64,000 nucleotides of DNA from Nymphaea colorata (taxonomy: Eukaryota > Streptophyta > Magnoliopsida > Nymphaeales > Nymphaeaceae). The notes beneath the pieces were generated by a model. The model was not told where the DNA came from and made no database searches. It saw nothing but the letters and a program-made list of their open reading frames with translations. The position numbers and the translations under genes were made by a program. The stretch covers positions 17,213,002-17,277,001 of the forward strand of contig NC_045148.1 in assembly GCF_008831285.2 (NCBI RefSeq), read 5' to 3'. Every line of letters starts with the position of its first letter. The stretch's first letter is position 1. Positions 19,888 to 31,560 of the stretch are shown here, piece after piece.

Positions 19888-22800
19888 TGTTAACACCCCA
19901 AATTTTTCCACATCAAAATTGAAGCAATGTGAAAATTTCACAAAAGATTTGTGAAAATTTGCAATTTCAAAGCCAATTTCGAATCTAAAGAACTATTAGA
20001 TTCAAATCGTGAATTTAACCCAAGACACGAATCCCAATGCAGGATTACGAGCCCAAATCCAATTGCAAATGTCATTTGGAATCCAAATTCAATTGCAAAA
20101 TTCAAATTTTGACTCAAATCCAAAAAATTGGATCTAAGTCAGTCTGGATTGCTACGTGGGACCCACGTGTGAGCCCCACTTAGCCCGTATGGTCAAGAGC
20201 CCCCAGGGGCCACCCCCCCTTTATTTAAAAAAAATAAAAATAAATAAATAAATATTTTCTCTCAAATTAATTGAAGAAAAGTCATTTTCAAGAAGAAATA
20301 AAAGAGAAACCTAGGAAAAGAGAGACATTTATGTCTCTCTCTCTTCTTTAACCAGGTCCTCCTTAAAGAAAAAAATCATTTTCAAGGAAGCAATTATTAG
20401 ACTGGTCAAACTCACCTAACCTACTTAATCCAAGTTGGTTTGACCCGGGTGCACCCAAATGTGGTGCCAATTCCAGCTAGGTTCGGTCAGCACGGACTCA
20501 ACAAAGTCAAAACGTAAGTATGTCTCATGATCAAATTAATGGACGAAAATAGACTTTGACTGAACCAAACCCACTTTGACTAAACTCAGTCAAAGTACAA
20601 TTTAGCTCAATTAAGAGCTTTCTTGACCCAAATTTATCAAATTACCTCAAACAAAGTCAAACTACTCGTAAATGAGCTTTGACTTTGGTTAATTGGTCGA
20701 AATTGATCAATTTTGCCCTTCTGCGGTCAAATTGAGATTAAAAAGCCTAAATTGGTTTATTAAAGGCAAATAAACATTTGAATTTGTCAAATGCATGAAT
20801 CAAATACCAAATTTAAATTGAATTTCTCAAGTGAAAGTTTGATTCAGTTGAAATCCATTTTCAATCAAGTTTTGGACGAAAATACCCTTTTCAAACCAAA
20901 TTTGATAAAATTTTTGAATTTTATTAAAATTTAAATTGAATTATCATAATTCAATGGCATTTGGAGCTTAGTAACTAGGTTTTAACCTTACAAGCTTGAT
21001 TTCAAATAAAAAATAAATAAATAGTATAAAATAAGGGCAAAACCCTGTGCAAGGGCATTTTCGTCCAAAATTTTGGTCAAGATGGTCACCTAGGTCTGAA
21101 CCCATGTTGACCAAACGTAGCCCAGCCCACCTAGCTCGTGGAAATGGGCTGAGAAATGGTCAATTAGAGCCTTTAAAGCCTATTTAACTCATTTTACAAG
21201 TCCCCAAGGTCTTAAGCAAATTCCCAAGGTGAGTTAAGAAGGTGGTTGAACCCACCTCCTCCTCTATATAAACCTCCCTTTGGCCACCAAGGGGGAGGAT
21301 AAATTTTTGGGAGTATTCCATCAAGTGTTGCAGCCAAGGAGCTTGGAGAGATAAGCCAAGGAGGAGCAAGAAGATTCGTCCAAGCTTTCTTCTCCCCTTT
21401 CTCTCATTTTCTTCTTCATTCTCTCTATCGAGTTTGCTAAGTTAGGGTGCTTAAGTGAACCCTTACTTAGGATTTTCGTGGAGAGAAGCTCTCTCATTCT
21501 CCAATCCAAATTCCAGCAAGCAAGCTATTTCTTATTTTAGCTTTGCTAAGCTTGAATCCATGGTTGGGTTCTTGTTTAGGATTGCTCGATTTAGAAAACA
21601 AGTGAAGACGAAGGACAAGCATCAAAACCGACCGCAAGGTAGGTGATTTTAACTCACTTCTCTTCTACTTTAGCTTATTGTTGATTTATTTTAATTCCAG
21701 CAATTCGTGGGAGGGTTTATTTTCATTTGCTATGGCTGGGAATGATGTCCAGCTAAGGGAAACCTACACTTCAATGTACATGTTAATGCATAATGCATGC
21801 ATACGTCAGTTTTTCTTAAATATAAACTCACATATCAAATTTTGAAATAGGCCCCATGGCCACGTCCCTTTCAAAGGAATCAACTTCATACCATTTTGAA
21901 CTCCCTACCATGAGAGAATCCCACGGTGAGAGAGTGATTTTGCTGCATCATGTATGATGAAAATGCCTATAAGGGATGGATACGTTCTTATGAATGTGAT
22001 CCACCCTTGCATGGCAAAATGATGGACGAATAAGCTTGAGCATTGTTTTATTTTCTTTCTTATTCACATTCATTTTGATTCATGTCTTTCAATTTAATTA
22101 ATCAAGGGTAGTAGGGGAGATGTGAAACAAGTTTTCAATCTTCCTACATGAAAATGAATCATCATGATTCATGAATCATGCGGTTCCTTGATAAAATTTC
22201 ATTTTGAAAAGTAAGGTACGTATATGTATACATTGTTATATATATACATATATGTATCCGATTTCTTGTCAAAAATTACATTCTTCTCTTAAAATAAGGT
22301 TGGAACATGTTTCCAAACCGGTTTTTAAGGAAATGGGCTATTTTTATTGATTTTTCTAGTGCAAGGCTATGAATCATTTTCATTTCATTTTTACTTAATT
22401 TCAGCAAACCCATACATAAGATGTATGTATGTTGTTGAAATCAGACCATGTTTCACAGAAATTGGTTTAAGAATATCAAAATTTACATATTTGAAATACC
22501 AACTATCCTAGAATCATCCAAAGGGGTTGACGATTTCATTATTACCAAATCTGGAATTTGAATCTATTTGAAAGACTTGTCATTTCCATTTAAGAAACAA
22601 GATATTTATTGGAATCAATGTCCACAATTTTCAGCTATTTAAATCAACACAAGGTCTGATTTTTAGCTATTTTGAAACGAAAGTGGATGTCATCCACGTC
22701 TCCCATCCATTTCAAAGTTTAAACTTGGCATCACTTATATATTTTCATCATTTTGATAATTTTATGTCAAGCCTCAAGCTTATGAACTACATCTCTAATT

Positions 22801-23686
22801 CATGTGCTTAATCATATAATGAGTACATATAGAGAAAGTCCTACATTTTAATCAATCCTCATCCATAGATTGTATGATGTGCAATATGGACTTTGAGAGA
22901 TTATGAGAGAGGAAAGAATGTATGTTTCATATGAATGGAACTTGAGGGATTATGAGAGAGAGAAGAATGAATGCTCCATATAGTTTCCCTTCCCGTTTCA
23001 TGCATTCACCTTCACTCAAAATCAATAGCACCACATGCACATTCTCAAGACATTAAGTGATTCAAATTTGAGTTGCAAAAAGTGACCAAGTCATATTGCA
23101 ACGAGAATTTATAAACCTCACTTAACTTCAAAAGAAAACACAAGCAATGCATTCTTAATCTTGGCCAACGTGTGTTTGAAAAACAACATGTTTTCTAACA
23201 ATTTGGAACCTATGTTCTTTCAAAAGAATGAATTCTACAAATCACATGATTTGACAAAAGAAGAGTTCAAAATCAATTTTGATCATAAGATGATCATCAT
23301 CATCTAGAGTTCACAACAAAGAACTCAATTTCAAATCTTCAAAATCCTGAGGAATTATGTGTTTCAAATAACACCAAAACAAAGATTTTTAAACCAACTT
23401 GAAACCCCCCCAATATTCAAATTCATTTATTCAAAAAATGAATTTCGGTTCTTGAATCCAAAACCTCAATGCATAAGCATATAGGATTTGCATCAATAAC
23501 TCGTATATGATCCAAATGATCCTTAGTCCTTGGTCTAATTACCCCTGTTAAAGGCGGCAGGAACGGTTGGACCTCGTACTGATGGGCAGATCCCTTTCTC
23601 TTGAAAATTTTCTCAAAACCCAAATTTTAAAAGAATTTTGCTGACTCGCATTTCGACTTCCTTGAAAAAGGAGAGGGGTGCGAACA
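19888..23686 (+). mobile_element. 3.8 kb solo LTR nested in the hAT element
   Basis: The block begins TGTTAACACCCC and ends GGGGTGCGAACA, inverted ends with TG...CA termini. It is flanked by perfect GTTAA copies (19883-19887 and 23687-23691). Inside there is no gag or pol, only AT-rich DNA with short frames. A plant promoter-like TATA box lies near 21262. These are the features of a solo LTR left by LTR-LTR recombination, unusually long at 3799 bp. It shows no clear similarity to the A/B/C LTRs. Orientation is taken from the TATA box. A non-autonomous element of LARD type is possible, but no primer-binding site or inner LTR boundary was seen. Confidence 0.82.
21262..21271 (+). promoter_or_regulatory. 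TATA box of the solo LTR
   Basis: CTATATAAAC in a pyrimidine-rich context is followed about 30 bp on by a purine-rich stretch suited to transcription start. The position, 1.37 kb into the LTR, is consistent with a long U3. Confidence 0.55.
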
Positions 23687-23946
23687 GTTAATCATATATT
23701 TGTTGTCTGCCCTTTGAAAAATGTGTTTATTGTATGAATTTGAATGAATTGAATGACTGATTTACACTAAATTGGTGGCTGAGAGACATCATAAACTACG
23801 GTTAATTAGTGAACAAACTACATCTGTTAGTTGTTGAACTTGCTTTTCCCTTTGTCGATGATAAGTGACTTCCTACTGCTATCTATTCTTAAATTTGTTA
23901 TATTTGAAATTTTTTATTTTGAACTTTGAAGGTAAAACCATAAAAG

Positions 23947-26261
23947 ATGGCAAACAGAACGAAAGGAAAAGAAGTTGTTTCAGATTCTTCTGCAATAGGC
24001 TCTTTATGTAGTGTGGATGTGGATGAACGTGATGTTTCAAAGCCTTCTACACTACCTAGTGAAGCACTTGCATCTCGAAAAAAACCACTATGGAAAGAAA
24101 TGAAAGCGGTCACTAAAGATGTGGGCAGTGGCGGTGGAAATGTGCATTTCGTATGCAAACATTGTAAAGATACATTTGTAGGATCTTACACAAGAATTAA
24201 GGCACATTTGTTGAAGTTGTCAGGTCATGGAATTCGAGGATGTAAAAAAAATTCTACACAGTTCAAGAGGCTGCAAGATCGTGCTGATGAAATACACAAC
24301 AAGAAGAAAACAAGTATTATTGTGACAAATCTTAAAAGTTCTGATAGGAAAAGAAAGACTATAGAGACATGTTTTGATTCTTGCGGAAGGGCAGAAATAG
24401 ATAAGTGATTGCTAAGTTTTTCTATTCTAGTTGCATTCCTTTCAATGTACGTAGAAATCCATATTGGAAGAAGGCTTGTACTATGCTTGCAAATAGCAAA
24501 TTATCAGGATATCAACCTCCCGGTCAGAAAGGTTACGCACATCACTTCTTCATAATGAAAAAAATGAGGTTGAGCAAAGTTTAGAAAGAAAAAAGTTTAA
24601 ATGGAACACGACTGGGGTATCAATTGTTTCTGATGGGTGGACAGATATTCAAAGACGTCCACTAATTGATTTCATTGTCATTGCACGTGATGAACCAATA
24701 TTTTTGAAGGCAGTTGATGTGTCTGGAGAATATAAAGATGTAGGATATTTGAAGCAATTATTTGTAGAAGCCATCGAGGAGGCTGGTCTTGATAAAGTGG
24801 TGCATCTCATTACAGACAATGCTGCTGTATGCAAAAGTGCTGGACTTAGTTTGAGGTATGATTTTTCACATATTTTTTGGACTCCATGTGTTGCACATAC
24901 TTTGAATTTAGCACTGAAGGACATATGCAATCCTCCAAGTGAAGATGTAGATCCTAAGGGACATGAGCTATTCTCATGGATTCAATAGATTGAAAAGGAT
25001 GCAAGAAATATTAGAAATTTCATCATTAATCACCAACATGCATTGTCTCTTTTTAGTAGTTATTTTGATTTGAGATTGTTAAAGGTTGCAGAGACACGAT
25101 TTGCTTCAATAATTGTCATGTTAAAAGAATTCAAAGAGTGTGAGATGCACTTATTCAAATGGTGTTTAGTAAAGAGTGGAGCTTTTATCGGGTGGAAGAT
25201 GAGGCTAAAGCTCAAAGTATTAAAAACCTTATTGTTGAATATAAATGGTGGGATAAAATTACATATTTTTTGGATTTTACAGAATCAATTTGGTGCATGT
25301 TGAGAGTTGTTGATAAAAATGAGCATATGCTTCATCAAGTTTAAGCAATGTGGGAAAATATGATTGAAGAAATTCAGTGTATAGTTTTTAAGAAAGAAAA
25401 AAAAAGACATTATACTTGATAATTCAGAGTTCTTTGATTGTATAAGTACAATATTAGTTGAAAGATGAGATAAAAGCAATACTCCCTTACATTGCATGGC
25501 TCATTCTTTAAATCCCAAATATTACACCAAAAAATGGATTGAAGGAGCTCCTGGATGTGTTACTCCACATCTAGATGTTGAGTTAAACACTCAAAGAATG
25601 TCATGTATGGACAAACTTTTTATAGATTCTTATATCAAAACACAAGCTATGTGTGAATATACAAGTTTTCTTTAGGATATTGTAATTCAGAAGGTGCAGC
25701 ACAAACAAGAGAAGATGATCACATGAGTCCTTTTGATAGGTGGGCATCCTATGGATCAGAAATGCCCGTGTTTCATAAACTTGCTTTGAGGTTACTATCA
25801 CAACCTGTTACATCATCGTGTTGTGAAAGAAATTGGAGCATATATGGTCATATACACAACATTAAAATGAACAAGCTCACTAGCCAACGTGTAGAGGACT
25901 TGGTTTATGTGCATTCCAATTTGCATCTTTTTTCAAGAAAAGAAAATGAATATAGGTATTTCTTTATTAGGTTGTTTTGTTTTGCTCAATTTGTTATGTT
26001 GTATTAGTTTTTTATATTTTTGTGGTGCATATTTTTAATTGTTTAATTTTCATCTTTAATAAATGCATATGTGGATCATCACAATATTGGGATGTAAATC
26101 CAGATGAATTTGATTTCGATGGAGAACACAACTTATATGTTGCTAACATGGATTTTTCTGATCCTGTTATTCCTTCTGAGGCATTTGATGATGATGATAT
26201 CGTTCCAAGCATTCAACAAAATCAAAATATTGTTGGAAGTGGAAGTGGAAGAGGAACGTAA
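23947..26261 (+). pseudogene. hAT transposase (BED finger, DUF659-type, dimerisation domain), broken
   Basis: The gene starts at ATG 23947. A BED-like zinc finger (FVCKHCKDTFVGSYTRIKAH) spans about residues 65-105. After a stop at 24406-24408 the homology goes on in shifted frames: VSIVSDGWTDIQRRP with the first catalytic Asp, HLITDNAAVCKSAG with the second, and TPCVAHTLNLALKDI. Another stop follows at 24986-24988. The C-terminal hAT dimerisation domain is clear at 25723-25960 (LALRLLSQPVTSSCCERNWS, then LTSQRVEDLVYVHSNLHL). An acidic tail ends at 26261, possibly after an intron from about 25956. The enzyme cuts and pastes hAT elements; this copy cannot be functional. Confidence 0.9.
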
Positions 26262-26539
26262 CTCTTGTTTATGAATGATGATGTAATATCTTATATGTAT
26301 TGATGTATGAACTATGAAGGCGTTTGATGATGAAGAATATGTATTGATGACTGTATGAACTATGTGTTTTGTGAACTCAAAACTAGAGTACATTTGTTGT
26401 TGAATGTTGAAATGATGATATATATTTCTTGTTGAATGTTGAATTGATGATTGATAATGATATCATGATTAGCAAATTGCAATTTTGATCTTGTTATTTA
26501 ATAATTTTGTGGTTTATATTATTATATACTAAAAAAAAT

Positions 26540-26635
26540 AAAATACCCTCACCGCATCGCCGCACATAAATTTTTTGAGATGTGCCGCACCGGCGCCGGC
26601 ACCGGCACCGGCACCCCGCACTGAGGTGACATAGA
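26540..26635 (+). repeat. hAT right subterminal repeat and terminus
   Basis: CCGCAC/GCCGGCACCGGCACC array with an inverted relation to the left end, followed by GCACTGAGGTGACAT. It is abruptly GC-rich against an AT-rich interior, and B's LTR sequence resumes just after it. Confidence 0.65.
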
Positions 26636-26885
26636 TCTTTATAGGTAATCCCAGATAGATTATGGCTCATGGAGGGACGACCTTAATCTAGTGATGCACG
26701 AGTATTGGCATTCTGGACACTGCGTCGATTGTAGGGATTTGTGGTTATTTTTGTTTGGATCCAAGTATTTTTATTGTTGAAATAAACCAATGTGTTTGAT
26801 TTGTTTAAGCTTTGGTCATGACTCAATGTTGCTTCTGCTATTATAGAAATGAAAAAAATTTGGTGTCAAAAATTGAGTCGTGACA
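26636..26885 (+). repeat. Element B 5' LTR, second part
   Basis: 250 bp matching the last part of the 3' LTR (GATAGATTATGGCTCATGG near 26655 against 33945, then GAGTCGTGACA). Its end at 26885 is followed by the primer-binding site, so this is a 5' LTR and not an unrelated fragment. Confidence 0.92.
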
Positions 26886-26889
26886 ACTT

Positions 26890-26901
26890 TGGTATCAGAG
26901 C
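26890..26901 (+). promoter_or_regulatory. Element B primer-binding site
   Basis: TGGTATCAGAGC four bases after the LTR end, complementary to initiator tRNA-Met. Elements A (34317-34328, minus) and C (62020-62031, minus) have the same site. Confidence 0.85.
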
Positions 26902-27076
26902 AGTGTCTAGAGTCAATGTCCAATGCCAATGTTGATCACAAGCAGAGGAAGGTCATCCAAGCCTGTTAAAGAAGGGTGTTTTTGATATCGTTGTGAATAT
27001 TGAGTTAGTTTTGTGGTAGTTCTAATGAATTGCTTTACGTATTCATTTTTGTTTTCCTCTGTACGGTGTAGTTTCA

Positions 27077-28150
27077 ATGGCACGCACTAGAGGAGGGAGT
27101 GTTAGTGGAAGAGAACTCCTCTTAACACCAGGAGCTGAACCTTCGAAAGTCATCCTACTAGACCTAGGACGCCTATGGGAAACATCCAACAACATCAAAC
27201 GTTCATTATGAACACTTTGCATATGATTACGGGGTTGATGCATGGCCTGACACAGAGTGCTCCTTTTGGAGGGACCAGTACTGATACGCACGAGACAATG
27301 AATGGTAAGGCAAGGGGCACGACTCACTAACAGTTTATGAGCTTGCATCCTCTGAAGTTTCATGGGAAAGGCACTCTGACGATGCAGAAGAGTGACTCAA
27401 AGAAACCGAGAAGATCTTTACCACCCTGGAAGTGTCTGACAACAAGAAGATTCAGTATGACACCTTTATGCTAAAATGCAATGCTGAGGAATGGTGGCAG
27501 ACCTAACGTAAAGTGAAATTTGCAAATCACGAAGCGACGTGGGGAGAATTCAAGGAAGCATTCACACATGCCTATATCCCAGCCTTCACACGAGAGAAAC
27601 GCATGCAGGAATTCTTGGAGCTTCAACAGAGAAGTATGAGTCTACATGAATACGTCGTTAAATTCAGACACTTAGAAAAATACTGCCCCCATTTATACAC
27701 TGCTGACACAGATAGAGCGAATAAGTTCATTTGAGGACTTAAAGACGGGTTACGAAGCCAAGTAATGAGTAGTCGTCCAAGAGATCTAGATGACGCAATT
27801 GACATGGCTACATGTTTCGAAGAAGACTGGAACCAGATGCAAGGGACAGATAGGAGCAGTGAATTTCTGCGGTCTAGGACGAAGCCAAACATGTTCAAGA
27901 GAAGACGCAGTGACAAGGTGAACCAGGGGGATAGATTTAAGAGACAACGGCCATCATCATACAAGCGGGACGAGGAATGTCCCAAATGTCATCGCCAACA
28001 CCCCGACAAACCATGTTACCGGGATATTGGGTATGTCTTCACTGTGGAATGAAAGTTCATTTTATCTGTGAGTGTCCAAAGAAAAAAGAGGCTGAACAGA
28101 AGCGTGATGAAGCCAATCGGCCAGTAGAAAAGAAAGTGCTTGGGAGAGTC
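27077..28150 (+). pseudogene. Element B gag (broken)
   Basis: ATG at 27077 starts [11 protein letters not shown] as in element C, then the frame is lost. The capsid core is visible in EKIFTTLEVSDNKK-like sequence, [20 protein letters not shown] and [20 protein letters not shown]. The zinc knuckle [14 protein letters not shown] follows. TAA at 27505-27507 (Gln in C) and TGA at 27732-27734 (Arg in C) are C-to-T nonsense changes. Gag forms the virus-like particle and packages RNA in working elements. Confidence 0.88.
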
Positions 28151-28189
28151 TAGGCGACCACGATTGAAAATCTGAGATCCACCGACCTG

Positions 28190-31100
28190 ATTGAAGGTAC
28201 CCTTCTTGTACAATCTCATTTGGCTCATATTTTATTTGACTATGGTGCATTGCATTCTTTTGTTTCTAAGAGATTTGTTGAACTTTTAAAGTTAGAAAGG
28301 AAGAATATGCCTTATGAACTATTAGTTGCTACACCCATGGGAAACAATGACACATGCCAAACATATTTAGAAAAAGTGAACGTAGAAATACATGGACATT
28401 TATTACCAGCACAGCTCGTGATAATAAATATGATGGGATATGATGTAATCCTAGGAATGGATTCGTTATACCATCATTATGCGACGATAGATTGCAGAAG
28501 GAAGAAGCTGAAGATTCAGTTGGAAAATGGTCAAAGGATTGAATTTGGGGTAAAAATGCCACAAGATCAAAGAAAGTTGGTTGTCTCAGCAGTTAAGGCA
28601 AGGAAATACATGGAAAATGGGTGCACTGCATATTTGGTCAGCATGGACGCGATCGAGCAAAAATTAAAACCCATTAGTGAAGTGCGTACGATGAAGAACT
28701 TTGCAGACATGTTCCCTGAAGATTTACCTAGATTCTCTCCTGTACGAGAGGTGGAATTTGGCATCTAGTTGATACCAGGAACTGCACATATTTCCAAGGC
28801 TCCATATAGAACGGCACCAGCAGAACTGGAAGAATTAAAGAAGCAGATACAAGATTTAGCCAGCAAGGGATTCATCTGTCCGAGTGTGTCACCTTGGGGA
28901 GCACCGGTCCTCTTTGTGAAGAAGAAAGATGGGTCAATGCGGTTATGTATTGACTATCAGATGTTGAATCAGGTTACGATCAAAAACAGATATCCATTGC
29001 CTAGAATCGAAGATTTATTCAATCAATTAAATGAAGCAAATGTGTTTTCTAATATACATTTGAGGTCGGGATACCATCAATTGCGAATTGAGGAAGAAGA
29101 TATTCCCAAAACAGCATTTCGCACATGTTATGGGCATTATGAGTTTTGAGTGATGACTTTCAGACTCACAAATGCCCCAACAGCTTTTATGGATCTCATG
29201 AATCAGATATTTCATGAGTACATAGACCGGTTCGTTATAGTGTTTATTGACGATGTGCTTGTGTACTCAGAGTATGAAGCAATGTATGCAGTACATCTCG
29301 AGATAGTGATGAAAATATTGAGACAAATTCAACTGTATGCCAAGTATTCCAAGTGTGAATTTTGGCTAGACAAAGTGAATTTCTTGGGACACGTAATCTC
29401 TAAGGAGGGAGTGACAGTTGATCCGGCCAAGGTAGAAGCTATACAACAATGGAATGCGCCAACTAATGTGACCGAAATCAGAAGTTTTCTTGGTTTGGCA
29501 GGTTACTACAGGAAGTTCATTAAGGATTTCTCGAATATTGAAACCCCTATGACTAAACTGCTACGGAAGGGAGCGAAATTTACATGGACAAAGGACTGTC
29601 AGAAGAGTTTTCAGATGTTGAAAGATAGTTTGACTAGTGCCTCAAATCTAATGCTGCCAAATGGGAGGAAAGGATTTGTGGTATATACCGATGCTTCAGG
29701 GACAGGTTATGGAGCGGTGCTTATGCAAAACGACAATGTTATAGCATATGCCTCTAAACAACTGAAACAACACGAGAAGAACTATCCAACACATGATCTG
29801 GAATTAGGAGCTGTGGTATTTGCGCTGAAAATATGGAGGCATTACCTCTATGGTGTGTAATTTAAAGTATTTTCAGACCACAAATCGCTCAAATATTTGT
29901 TCTCGCAGAAGGAATTGAATCTAAGACAGAGAAGATGGCTGGAATATTTCAAAGATTACGACTTTGAAATAAAATATCATCTAGGAAAGGCTAATGTGGT
30001 AGCTGATGCACTTAGCATAAAGGCGTCTGCTAAAGCTGCTGGACTGTTAACGCAGACATGGAAGTTGGTAGAAGACTTTGAACAATGGCATATGTTGCCA
30101 GATGATGATGAAAAGGTGAAGTGTGCTGGAATAATTAGAGATAGTTTTCATGATGAAATTATTGAGAAAGAAAAACAGAGCCCTGAATATGCGAAATTGA
30201 AACTTGAGTGTCACAAGAGGAAAAAAACTCCTTATTCTGAAGATGATGATGGATCTATATGGTTCAACGGTAGATTGTGGGTTCCGAATGATCCCAGGAA
30301 ACACCAAGATGTATCAAAATTTAAGAATAAACTTTTGGTGGCCAAAAATGAAGAAAGAGATTGCTGAGTTCGTCTCACGATGCTTGGTTGTCAACAGGTT
30401 AAAGTGGAACATCAGAAACCAGGTGGCATAATGCAACAGATAGAGATTCTTCAATGGAAATGGGAAGGCATCACCATGGATTTCATAGTGGGGTTACCAC
30501 GTACTCGACAACACGATGCTATTTGGGTAGTGGTGGATCGTCTAACTAAATCTGCACATTTCCTTCCTATCAAGATTTCGCAATCACATGAAAGTCTAGC
30601 TGATTTGTATGTTGACAAAATTGTGAGACTGCATGGCATCCCTAAATCAATCATCTCTGACAGAGATCCAAGATTTACATCCAAGTTCTTGAAAAGGTTA
30701 TAGGAAGCATTGGGAACAAAATTGAAACTGAGTACAGCATTTCATCCGCAGACAGATGGACAGTCTGAGCAAACAATCCAAACCCTTGAAGATATGTTAA
30801 GAGCTTGTGTTTTGCAATGGAAGGGTGAATGGGATAAACATGTAAAATTGGTCGAATTTGCCTACAACAATAGTTATCATTCTAGCATTGGAATGGCTCC
30901 ATTTGAAGCTCTCTATGGCCGACCTTGCAGATCACCATCATGTTGGACCGAGATAGGAGACAACAAGATTGAGGATCCTTTGGTGATCCAACATTACACT
31001 GATCAGGTCAACATGATTAGAAAGAAACTTTTGGCTGCTCAGAGTCGACAAAAGAGTTATGCAGACCAACGACGAAGAGAGCTAGCTTTTGAAGTAGGAG

Positions 31101-31513
31101 ACCATGTTTTCGTTAAGATAACACCCACCAAGAGTGTTTTTCGATTCGAAAAGAAAGGAAAATTGAGTCCAAGATACATTGGTCCATTCGAGATTCTGGA
31201 GAAAGTGGGAGATGTTGCATATCGAATTGCACTTCCACCGTAGTATAGCCATGTTCATCTAGTTTTTCATGTGTCAATGCTAAGGAAATATGTACCTGAT
31301 CTTTCGCATGTGATAGACTACGAAGAAGTTGATTTGCAAGAAGACATGGCAACAGAAGAAAAGCCACTTCGGATTATAGACCGAAAGGAACATGTGTTGC
31401 GAAAGAAGACAATCCCACTAGTTCAAGTGGAGTGGCAACACCATGGAATCAAAGAATGCACGTGGGAGCCAGAGGAGGACACGAGAAAGAGTTATCCCCA
31501 ATTGTTTCAATAA
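28190..31513 (+). pseudogene. Element B pol polyprotein, one frame with stops
   Basis: Protease ([15 protein letters not shown] changed to DYG), RT ([20 protein letters not shown] and [14 protein letters not shown]), RNase H ([18 protein letters not shown] and NVVADALS), integrase ([42 protein letters not shown]) and a chromodomain-like end (VQVEWQHHGIKECTWEPEED). Stops in the common frame lie at 28766, 29147, 29858, 30701 and 31241. A short deletion plus frameshift near 30296 removes the EVKNKLLEEAHKTRYTIHPG segment before the integrase zinc finger, and the frame is regained by about 30390. The natural end is TAA at 31511-31513. Confidence 0.92.
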
Positions 31514-31548
31514 GGTACGCTCAAATTTCGAGGACGAAATTTCTTTTT

Positions 31549-31560
31549 AGAAGGGAAGGA
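31549..31560 (+). promoter_or_regulatory. Element B polypurine tract
   Basis: AGAAGGGAAGGA directly precedes the 3' LTR start TGTAAGG. Confidence 0.75.

Larger units (their letters stand above)
18509..26635 (+). mobile_element. hAT-superfamily DNA transposon inside B's 5' LTR
   Basis: The two edges are related inverted ends: ATGATACCTGGGTGCG at the left and, in reverse complement, ATGTCACCTCAGTGCG at the right (12 of 16 bases equal). Each is followed by GC-rich subterminal sequence full of GGTGC/GCACC motifs. Inside is a hAT transposase gene (23947-26261). A 3.8 kb solo LTR is nested at 19888-23686; without it the element is about 4.3 kb, usual for hAT. The 8 bp target duplication is not clean (both flanks hold TCTTTATA, but the LTR alignment suggests another phase), so the ends are good to about 10 bp. 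Confidence 0.85.
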
